From an uncultured Candidatus Melainabacteria bacterium (GTDB taxonomy: Bacteria > Cyanobacteriota > Vampirovibrionia > Gastranaerophilales > Gastranaerophilaceae), in the NCBI GenBank assembly GCA_934675225.1, contig CAKUQA010000061.1, positions 1-7,163 of the forward strand: DNA of 7,163 bases. Reading direction: 5' to 3'. Positions 1 to 5,437 of the stretch are shown here, piece after piece. Under the pieces are notes generated by a model. That model made no database searches and had not been told where the DNA came from. It saw only the letters and a list, made by a program, of their open reading frames with translations. The stretch's first letter is position 1; every line of letters starts with the position of its first letter. Position numbers and translations under genes: made by a program.

Positions 1-2
1 GC

Positions 3-158
3 GCTGTTCAAGATGCAAGAATAGCTTCAAGCAGCGGATCAACACAAATTGATAACATTGTGTTACAATCTGTTAAAGAAACTTTAAGCGTCGTAAAACC
101 GCCTAGTGACGAGGTTAAAGCCCCAGATTTCAATTTGGGTCTTATCATATATTTTTAA
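3..158 (+). CDS. TonB C-terminal-domain protein, 3' end only
   Basis: Only one frame is open from the left edge. It gives 51 residues and stops with TAA at 156-158. The visible part contains ARIASSSGSTQIDN, then a helix-like VLQSVKET, then VKPPSDEVKAP and a final NLGLIIYF strand. This matches the end of the TonB C-terminal fold: a strand followed by SSG-x-x-x-(I/L)D, a helix of the 'AV..A' type, a proline-rich turn, and a last hydrophobic strand. TonB-like proteins carry proton-motive-force energy from the inner membrane to outer-membrane transporters, and the domain also occurs in other periplasmic proteins. The N-terminal membrane anchor and the proline-rich linker lie outside the window, so the full architecture is unknown. 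The fold assignment rests on pattern only. The stop codon lies just downstream of the -35 element of the next gene's promoter. Confidence 0.6.
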   Translation, partial: AVQDARIASSSGSTQIDNIVLQSVKETLSVVKPPSDEVKAPDFNLGLIIYF

Positions 159-170
159 TTATGCTATAAT
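142..170 (+). promoter_or_regulatory. Extended -10 sigma-70 promoter of the sigma/STAND operon
   Basis: A perfect TATAAT lies at 165-170, preceded by TG at 162-163 (TGnTATAAT, extended -10). A weak -35, TTATCA at 142-147 (4 of 6 consensus), stands 17 bp upstream. Transcription would start near 177, leaving a leader of about 19 nt that holds the ribosome site GAGGA (182-186), 9 nt before the GTG start at 196. The -35 lies inside the last codons of the TonB-like gene, so the operon can be transcribed separately from it. The promoter looks like a housekeeping one. Nothing in it suggests autoregulation by the encoded sigma factor. Confidence 0.75.
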
Positions 171-195
171 ATCGTAAGAACGAGGAAACCTTAAC

Positions 196-765
196 GTGGA
201 ATTAGCACAAGACAAAATAGATTTAATAGAAAAAATAATCAAAAGTGATAGAAAATTCGCAAATAATGAAGATTTGTATGACGATTTTTTCAATGAAACT
301 TGCAAACGTTCGCTTTTAATTGTAAAAACAGTTACCTCTGATATTACTTTAGAAGCCTATTTAAAAAAAATCGCAACAACCTCTATTCTGAATGTTCTAA
401 AAAATGAAGGAAGATTAAGACGCACAAGAACAGGTTATATGTCAACAAGAGAAGTTTCTCTTGAGAAGCCAATGCCATCAAGTTTGCCGGATTACTCCAA
501 AATGGAAGTATCATACGAACCTATTGATATTCAAGATACCCCTGAAGATTATGCGGTAAAAAAAGAAATTCTTCAGATTATAGTTGACTCTGTTTTTGAA
601 GTAGACGAACAAGAACCTGACAAACAATATGCAAAACTTTATGACCTTAGATATGAAAAAGGAATGACTCAAAAAGAAATTGCAGCTGAATTGTCAATTT
701 CTCAATCAGAAGTTTCAAAAAGATTATTTAAGTTGATGGATAAGGTAAAACAGACATTCAACTAG
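196..765 (+). CDS. Small sigma-70-family (ECF-like) RNA polymerase sigma factor
   Basis: This 189-residue protein starts at a GTG supported by GAGGA 9 nt upstream and by a promoter just before it. The C-terminus is a clear sigma region 4: residues about 145-185 read YAKLYDLRYEKGMTQKEIAA followed by ELSISQSEVSKRL, the helix-turn-helix that would contact the -35 element. Residues about 27-76 resemble a shortened region 2: an acidic helix (LYDDFFNETCKRSLL), then LEAYLKKIATTSILNVLK and a basic RLRRTR, equivalent to the 2.3/2.4 melting and -10 recognition part. The linker at about 80-120 is rich in proline and acidic residues. The size fits extracytoplasmic-function sigma factors, but the region 2 match is weak and no conserved DLxQE-type motif is clear. 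It could be a sigma-like DNA-binding regulator instead. It is followed after 12 nt by the zinc-ribbon/STAND gene, with which it very probably shares an mRNA. No anti-sigma gene is adjacent. Confidence 0.75.
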   Translation: MELAQDKIDLIEKIIKSDRKFANNEDLYDDFFNETCKRSLLIVKTVTSDITLEAYLKKIATTSILNVLKNEGRLRRTRTGYMSTREVSLEKPMPSSLPDYSKMEVSYEPIDIQDTPEDYAVKKEILQIIVDSVFEVDEQEPDKQYAKLYDLRYEKGMTQKEIAAELSISQSEVSKRLFKLMDKVKQTFN

Positions 766-777
766 GGTTTTTATATA

Positions 778-3729
778 ATGAAGTGTCCAGTATGTAAAAA
801 AGTCATTCCTGACAATACTTTGAAGTGCCCTTATTGTAAGGCTCGCACTGGTTTAGTCTGCAAAAATTGTAATACAGTTAATTCCATATTTGATTTTACA
901 TGCAAAAATTGTGGTGAAGAAATTCTAAAACTTTGCCCAAATTGTAATAGTGTAAACTTCCCAAATGCCATAAGATGCAGAAAATGTGGCTACTCGTTAA
1001 AAAGACCAAAAATAAGTGAAGATAACATTAAACTGGAAAATCCTGCCAATCTGGTTTCTCAACAGAGTGCAAAAAATATTCTTGTCAGAGGAATAAATTC
1101 TAATGATAAAAAGATTTTCTCATTAAGCGGCGACAAAGGCATAGGCAAAACAGTTGTTTTAAAAGCTATAATGAATGATTGTAAAAACTATTCTTGGCTT
1201 TACGGAAAATGTACTGCAATCACCCAAATCACCCCAGGGGGACTTATTCAGGACATTTTATTAAACATTTTTAACCTGCCAAATTTTTGCCTTTACAATC
1301 TGCAATTCAAAAAAGATTCATCCAGATTTTTCAAAAATGAATTTACGGAACTAAGCGGAAATGAAATATTTGACCTCATCAACTTTTTATATCCAAGCAA
1401 AGACGGTAAGTTTGAAGATATAGTTGCAAACAAAAATAATACATTTAATTTTCTGAATAAAATTTTTGATAAAATTACATCTTTAGGAAAATTTGTAATT
1501 GTTGTTGATAATTTTGATTTTATTGACGGTTTTTCTTATGAATTTTTAAGCAGATTTATAAAAAAAGACAATATTTGGGAAAACTTGAAATTCCTAATGC
1601 TTTACAATGAACCAAAACCATCAAAGGGATATTTTTATTTTCCAGAAAATAAAGACGAAAATATATACCTTGATGTTGGAATAGCTCCACTTGAGTTTGC
1701 TCAAATCGGAATGTTGGTAGAACAAAAAACGTCTAAAATAGAAGGTTTTCCGGATTTGAACCAATCCGAATTACAAGAAATTTATAGCATAAGTAAAGGA
1801 AATCCTTCATATATAAATCATGCGCTTAACCTAAAATTTGATTGTCAGCTTTGTGGTAACGAATTCCAACTGGCATCTTCATTTATTGCACTTTTAGAAT
1901 TAAGACTTGAACTTTTGTCTCATATAAACCCTATTGCCTATGATATTTTACTCGGTTCTGCAATCATTGGTGATAAGATTAATATGAATTTAGTCAAAGA
2001 AATATTTGATGTGGACAACGAAACATTCTTAGATGTTATGGTTTACCTCAAAAAAATGGATTATATTACACCAGTAAATGATATTTATTGTGAATTTAGC
2101 TCTCAATTGCTCTGGGAAACTGTTTTAAAAACAACAAAAAACGCAGACAATTACAATGAAATAAATAAAAAAATATTTAAACATCTGACAGGCTTTACAC
2201 TAAATTCTCATGCTATTCTCGGAATTATTGCACAAAATCTAAAACAACCGCAACTGGCTTTTGAAATTTGGACAAAAAATACAAGATTAGCTTCATATAT
2301 CGGAGATTTAAATTTATATTCAATTTCCCAAAAACAATCTCTTGCATTGTTAAATGAATTTGATGAAACTCAAACTTTAAAAATCCGATACAATATATCA
2401 GAACGACTCGGCAAGCTTCTAGCAAACTCTAGCCCTGCAGAAGCAATTGAATATTTGCCTGATGCAATTTCTAATGCTCAAACAGCAGGAAATTCTCCAA
2501 AAGAAATTGAATTACTTGCATATTTGGCTTCTTGCTGCAGAAAAACCGGAAATTACTTTGGAGAAGTTGAATGTGTTGACTCTGTTTTGAAAAAAGTTAA
2601 ACCCGAAAACAAAATCGAAACAATTTTACTAAAAACAACAAAATTAAATGCCTTATTAAATATTGGAAATTGCGGTCAAATTATAAACATGATTGACAAT
2701 GAAATTATGCCTGTTTTAGACCAATATTTCAGCAAAAAACAAAATGCCAAAGATGCAAAACTTGGCTTTATGTACGAAACTTGGTTAAAAACATACTTAA
2801 TCCTTGCAAACGCCCTTGTAATGCAAGGAAACGATCGCTCTTTTGAAATTTTAACAATTCTATTTGATATTATTGAAAGAAATCAAATCCAAGACAATTT
2901 ATTTATCTGCAAATGCAAAATTACCCTTGCTTTCGCAAACACAATGAAGGGGAATTTTAAAGCTTCAGAACAAATGCTTGAAGAAGCTTTAAAAACATAC
3001 CAAGATAATGTAATGGATAATGAAACTGTTATACGTTGGAATTTTATAAACATTGTCAACAATTTCTTTAGAAAACAATATGACGGAATTCAAGAAGAAT
3101 TGTTCCAAATAGTAACTTTTGCAAACAACAACGGAGATAATTTTACTAAAAATATACTAAAAACGTTACTTGGCAAAGTATTCAAGGACAATGGTAATAC
3201 AAAACAAGCAATCGAAATTTACAATGACCAAATTGCATACTTTGCAAAAGAAAAAATGGCTGTAGGCGCACTTTTAACTTGGTTATTAATTGCAGATGCA
3301 ACTCTGATAACAGAAGGTCCGGAAAGCGCAATAGAAATCGCAGAACAAGCTCTTGAAGTTGCTCAAAATCCAAAAATTGACAGTTATTTCTTTTCAATTT
3401 TGCTAAAAATGGTAATTGCAAAATGTGCTATAACAACATCAGACTTTGAAACAGCAAAAATACATATTGATACTGCAATTTCACTTGCAAAAAAATTCAA
3501 CATGAATGATTTATTATCAAGACTCTACGTTTTATACGGGAAATATTATCAAGAACTTGGACTTATCAAATCTCCTGACCAAATAGAACATTTGAAAAAT
3601 GCAGAAAGAATGTACAGGCAAGCAGAAGAATTGGTTGCTCAAACTAAAAATATTTATATTTTAAAAGAAGTAAAACAATCCGGTAAATCACTTGCAACCT
3701 TCTGTTCCATGAACAATATTGAAATTTAA
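778..3729 (+). CDS. Triple zinc-ribbon, STAND-type P-loop ATPase, TPR regulatory protein
   Basis: A 983-residue protein predicted to be cytoplasmic (no signal peptide or membrane segment seen). Residues 1-72 hold six CxxC pairs (3/6, 17/20, 28/31, 42/45, 53/56, 67/70), making three zinc ribbons. An AAA_16-like NTPase follows: Walker A GDKGIGKT at 118-125, Walker B FVIVVD ending at D244, and GNPSYINHAL at 341-350, a motif typical of the end of STAND ATPase modules. Residues about 385-450 fit the winged helix that follows such ATPases (ILLGSAIIGDKINMN, then FSSQLLWETVLKT). Residues about 480-970 are helical with TPR-like pairs, for example near 711-745, 796-825, 830-862 and 880-925. STAND proteins usually act as nucleotide-dependent switches in signalling, with TPRs sensing a ligand or partner. 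No cyclase, kinase or DNA-binding output domain is visible, so output may go through the sigma factor encoded 12 nt upstream (inference). AGGG at 764-767 overlaps the sigma stop and is the likely ribosome site. Confidence 0.85.
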   Translation: MKCPVCKKVIPDNTLKCPYCKARTGLVCKNCNTVNSIFDFTCKNCGEEILKLCPNCNSVNFPNAIRCRKCGYSLKRPKISEDNIKLENPANLVSQQSAKNILVRGINSNDKKIFSLSGDKGIGKTVVLKAIMNDCKNYSWLYGKCTAITQITPGGLIQDILLNIFNLPNFCLYNLQFKKDSSRFFKNEFTELSGNEIFDLINFLYPSKDGKFEDIVANKNNTFNFLNKIFDKITSLGKFVIVVDNFDFIDGFSYEFLSRFIKKDNIWENLKFLMLYNEPKPSKGYFYFPENKDENIYLDVGIAPLEFAQIGMLVEQKTSKIEGFPDLNQSELQEIYSISKGNPSYINHALNLKFDCQLCGNEFQLASSFIALLELRLELLSHINPIAYDILLGSAIIGDKINMNLVKEIFDVDNETFLDVMVYLKKMDYITPVNDIYCEFSSQLLWETVLKTTKNADNYNEINKKIFKHLTGFTLNSHAILGIIAQNLKQPQLAFEIWTKNTRLASYIGDLNLYSISQKQSLALLNEFDETQTLKIRYNISERLGKLLANSSPAEAIEYLPDAISNAQTAGNSPKEIELLAYLASCCRKTGNYFGEVECVDSVLKKVKPENKIETILLKTTKLNALLNIGNCGQIINMIDNEIMPVLDQYFSKKQNAKDAKLGFMYETWLKTYLILANALVMQGNDRSFEILTILFDIIERNQIQDNLFICKCKITLAFANTMKGNFKASEQMLEEALKTYQDNVMDNETVIRWNFINIVNNFFRKQYDGIQEELFQIVTFANNNGDNFTKNILKTLLGKVFKDNGNTKQAIEIYNDQIAYFAKEKMAVGALLTWLLIADATLITEGPESAIEIAEQALEVAQNPKIDSYFFSILLKMVIAKCAITTSDFETAKIHIDTAISLAKKFNMNDLLSRLYVLYGKYYQELGLIKSPDQIEHLKNAERMYRQAEELVAQTKNIYILKEVKQSGKSLATFCSMNNIEI

Positions 3730-3758
3730 AATCTAAATCAAAAATTACAATTTTGGTT

Positions 3759-3800
3759 TATTACGCCACGGACAGATAAAATTAAAACTTGGGCGTAATA
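3759..3800. repeat. Inverted repeat over the 5' end of the XRE gene
   Basis: TATTACGCC at 3759-3767 is the exact reverse complement of GGCGTAATA at 3792-3800. The arms are 9 bp and are separated by 24 nt, so their centres are 33 bp apart, about three helical turns. The right arm lies within the first codons of the XRE-type gene. It could be a two-half-site operator for autoregulation, common for this family, or an RNA hairpin that controls translation. There is no T-run after it, so it is not a normal terminator. The sequence shows the symmetry. The function is inferred. Confidence 0.55.
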
Positions 3801-3985
3801 TAAAAATCGAACGAATTAGAAAAAACATCACACAAGAAGAATTCGCAGAAAAAATTGATATGAGTTTAAGCTATGTAAGCAAATTAGAACAGGGCTTGAC
3901 ATCACCAACAGCAATTGTACTTTTTAAAATGGCAAAACTTCTCAATATTCCAATGGAAAAATTTTTTGAAGAAATAGAATTATAA
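3776..3985 (+). CDS. Small XRE-family helix-turn-helix regulator, start codon not canonical
   Basis: An open frame runs from 3737 to the TAA at 3983-3985. The coding part, from about LGRNIKIERIRKNITQEEFA onward, is a complete XRE/Cro-CI helix-turn-helix: ITQEEFAEKIDMS (first helices), LSYVSKLEQG (recognition helix and the usual E-x-G turn), SPTAIVLFKMAKLLNIPMEKFF (last helices). About 65-69 residues is normal for stand-alone family members. Such proteins bind DNA as dimers and often repress their own promoter. The oddity is the start: no ATG, GTG or TTG occurs in frame before the ATG at residue 29, which is inside the domain. In-frame near-cognates are ATC 3737, ATA 3776, ATA 3800 and ATC 3806. 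I used ATA 3776 because it gives the usual few residues before the LGxxI motif. Either a rare start codon is used, or the start was lost by mutation or sequencing error. The gene lies 46 nt after the STAND gene. Confidence 0.65.
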   Translation: MKLKLGRNIKIERIRKNITQEEFAEKIDMSLSYVSKLEQGLTSPTAIVLFKMAKLLNIPMEKFFEEIEL

Positions 3986-3990
3986 ATCTA

Positions 3991-4018
3991 TTGCAAATTT
4001 CAAAATAAACTTTATAAT
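3991..4018 (+). promoter_or_regulatory. Promoter placed for a leaderless transcript
   Basis: A perfect TATAAT at 4013-4018 has TTGCAA (4 of 6) at 3991-3996 as its -35, with a 16-bp spacer. The next ATG is at 4025, 6 nt after the -10 hexamer, which is where transcription normally begins. The stretch just before the ATG (4008-4024) has no purine-rich ribosome site. Both facts together indicate an mRNA that starts at or within a base or two of the A of the ATG. Confidence 0.65.
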
Positions 4019-4024
4019 AAAATA

Positions 4025-4651
4025 ATGAATATCAAAAAATTCAAACTTTTACTAAAAAATTCTATTATTTTTAATCCTAATATAAAAATAATTATTCTTG
4101 CAAATATATGCTTGATATTTTCATTATACAAATCCTTGTATATATTCTTTGCATTTTTTATTCAAGCAAAAATTACATTTTGGCTAACGATAATTTTATT
4201 CAATGCTTGGATTATATATAACAAAATTGTCGTAAAAAAATGGAATTTTGGGAAATATAAATTTATTACAATTGACTTGGATAAGGAACTTTTAAAACTT
4301 AATGACTCAGTTAAAATAAACTTTGAAGATATAAAACTTATTGACGTTGTTGAATATAAAGAAAAACCGCTTTCCCCTTTGGCTAGAGAAAGTTTTACAA
4401 ACACTGATTTGATAATATACTTAAATGATAAAACACAATATAACGTTAATATTCAATTTGTTAAAACATTAAAAAAACTTATTAAAACCTTAGAAAAAAC
4501 AATTATCCCTGTATCATACGCAGGAATAGAAGAAAAAAATATCACCGCTAAAATTGTAGAAAACGCAATTTTTATTCTTGCCTTAGTTTTTTACATGGCA
4601 AACTGGGAAAAATGTATAAACTTTTTAAGCATGATTATCCACAGAGGTTAA
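4025..4651 (+). CDS. Membrane protein with PH-like central domain, function unknown
   Basis: A 208-residue protein of no family I can name with certainty. It has a basic N-terminus (MNIKKFKLLLKN), two closely spaced hydrophobic segments at about 20-47 and 50-68, a soluble middle at about 72-165, and a third hydrophobic segment at about 177-194. The middle part alternates short strands (FITIDLDKELLKLND, VKINFEDIKLIDVVEY, TDLIIYLNDKTQYNVNI) and ends in a lysine-rich helix (FVKTLKKLIKTLEKTI). This order is like bacterial PH-like domains tethered to the membrane. The two opening segments would form a hairpin with the domain in the cytoplasm. The start is the only reasonable ATG and seems to be used without a leader. 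The last 17 nt overlap the end of mntA on the other strand, so the two transcripts are complementary at their 3' ends. Confidence 0.6.
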   Translation: MNIKKFKLLLKNSIIFNPNIKIIILANICLIFSLYKSLYIFFAFFIQAKITFWLTIILFNAWIIYNKIVVKKWNFGKYKFITIDLDKELLKLNDSVKINFEDIKLIDVVEYKEKPLSPLARESFTNTDLIIYLNDKTQYNVNIQFVKTLKKLIKTLEKTIIPVSYAGIEEKNITAKIVENAIFILALVFYMANWEKCINFLSMIIHRG

Positions 4652-4958
4652 CAGTCGAAACAGGGTAAATTACTTCATAATTTCTTTCAATTTCTTCTTG
4701 AAACGATTTTGGTAAATATTCAAATTCATGAATATCAACCATAAAAGGAATGTCACTCTCTGCTAAAAGTTCTTTTAATTCATACAAATAAACATCATTA
4801 GAATTAAAACTTTTTACAACCAAATCCAAGTCACTTCCAGAATGAGCATCACCGTTCAAACGACTTCCATAAGCCCAAATCTCAGCTTTCGGACAATAAT
4901 TATCAAAAATATCAACCAACATTTTATGATGTTTTGGTTTTAATAAAAGTTTACTCAT
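4635..4958 (-). CDS. mntA: MNT-type nucleotidyltransferase, antitoxin of a HEPN/MNT pair
   Basis: A 107-residue minimal nucleotidyltransferase, close in size to HI0073-type proteins. It carries the GS-x10-DxD signature of MNT antitoxins: GS at 31-32, and D43 and D45 in SDLDLVV. The likely third metal-binding acidic residue is D75 in PFMVDIHEF. In characterised HepT/MntA systems the MntA enzyme transfers AMP from ATP to a tyrosine of the HEPN toxin and so inactivates it. I chose the ATG at 4956-4958, which overlaps the hepT stop within ATGAGTAA (8 nt) and implies translational coupling. A TTG two codons upstream (4964) is possible. The gene follows hepT on the same strand. Its last 17 nt overlap the converging membrane-protein gene (4635-4651). 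All catalytic positions look intact. Confidence 0.85.
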   Translation of the reverse strand: MSKLLLKPKHHKMLVDIFDNYCPKAEIWAYGSRLNGDAHSGSDLDLVVKSFNSNDVYLYELKELLAESDIPFMVDIHEFEYLPKSFQEEIERNYEVIYPVSTVNLCG

Positions 4959-5361
4959 GTTCAATTATTTCTTTCAAATGATAAACATCTTTTAAAAAGC
5001 TATCCATCAAGCTTAATGTTTCTTCCGCAAAAGCTTTACCGTAATCATGAGCAGTATTATTTCTATTATTACGATATACAAACCAACGGTCAATTTCTTC
5101 TTCACTTAACAAAGAATGTTTATGAGCTTCCCTAAACAAATCTTTAAACGTAAAACTATCAACAATTTTTTTGCTCGCATAATATGGAGCTAAACATTTT
5201 CTCAAGAGTTTACCACTTTGTTCCAGAGTAATTTCAAAACTCTTAACGAGAGAATTTCTATACATTCCATAATCAATAGAACCCTCTTGCGCTGTTTTAA
5301 TACAAGCATAAGATTTTTCAAGAGTTTCTATACATTTTGTCAAATATTCCGTATTTAGCAT
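4951..5361 (-). CDS. hepT: HEPN-domain toxin, HI0074-like (nucleotidyltransferase substrate-binding family)
   Basis: A 136-residue, all-helical HEPN protein. Near the C-terminus it has R100-NNTA-H105-D-Y107, an exact R-x4-H-x-Y motif. In HEPN ribonucleases R and H form the active site at the dimer interface, and the tyrosine is the residue AMPylated by MntA in studied HepT/MntA pairs. The N-terminal part (LTKCIETLEKSYACIK, then a helix with SLVKSFEITLEQSGKLLRK) fits the HI0074/nucleotidyltransferase substrate-binding family. The start is ATG 5359-5361, with AGAGG (5367-5371) 5 nt upstream. It overlaps mntA by 8 nt, with the toxin encoded first. It begins 76 nt after the gatA stop, on the same strand, behind a strong stem-loop. 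No convincing own promoter was found, so expression may depend on read-through from gatA or on a weak promoter near 5370-5390. Confidence 0.85.
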   Translation of the reverse strand: MLNTEYLTKCIETLEKSYACIKTAQEGSIDYGMYRNSLVKSFEITLEQSGKLLRKCLAPYYASKKIVDSFTFKDLFREAHKHSLLSEEEIDRWFVYRNNRNNTAHDYGKAFAEETLSLMDSFLKDVYHLKEIIEHE

Positions 5362-5390
5362 AATTACCTCTGATTACAGAATTTTTATTA

Positions 5391-5423
5391 CTTAACCCTC
5401 CATAATAAAAATGGAGGGTTAAG
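5391..5423 (-). terminator. Perfect 13-bp stem-loop between gatA and hepT (possible terminator)
   Basis: CTTAACCCTCCAT at 5391-5403 pairs fully with ATGGAGGGTTAAG at 5411-5423, with a 7-nt loop at 5404-5410. The structure begins 14 nt downstream of the gatA stop, the usual place for a terminator. Reading on the minus strand, the bases after the stem are TAATAAAAAT, so the U-run of a classical intrinsic terminator is missing. It may be an atypical or Rho-assisted terminator, an mRNA-stabilising 3' hairpin, or a dyad bound by a regulator of the downstream hepT-mntA pair. On the plus strand a T-run follows only after 5 or more bases, and no plus-strand gene ends here. Confidence 0.5.
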
Positions 5424-5437
5424 AAAATATTTTTAAT

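Noticed and set aside
122..139. Short stem CCCAGATT/AATTTGGG at the end of the TonB-like gene, considered as terminator
   Set aside because: It lies inside coding sequence, has a 2-nt loop and a G-T pair, and overlaps the promoter region of the next operon.
2225..2425. Minus-strand open frame of 66 codons inside the STAND gene
   Set aside because: It lies wholly within the well-supported 983-codon gene on the other strand. Its leucine-rich product resembles no domain and it has no ribosome site in view.
3182..3421. Minus-strand open frame of 79 codons inside the TPR region
   Set aside because: It is a complementary shadow of the TPR-like coding sequence. The product is leucine/glutamine-rich low complexity with no recognisable domain.
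3735..3759. AT-rich stem (AAATC with GGTTT, A-run with T-run) just after the STAND stop codon, considered as operon terminator
   Set aside because: It is made mostly of A-T and one G-T pair with a very small loop, and it is followed by ATTACG rather than a U-run. It is too weak to call.
4162..4404. Minus-strand open frame of 80 codons within the membrane-protein gene
   Set aside because: It is antisense to an ORF with coherent membrane segments and its own promoter. The serine-rich product looks like reverse-complement noise.
4951..5361. HEPN protein as a CRISPR-associated or Abi-type RNase on its own
   Set aside because: The overlapping MNT gene and the R-x4-H-x-Y motif fit a HepT/MntA pair better. 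No CRISPR repeats or cas genes are present.
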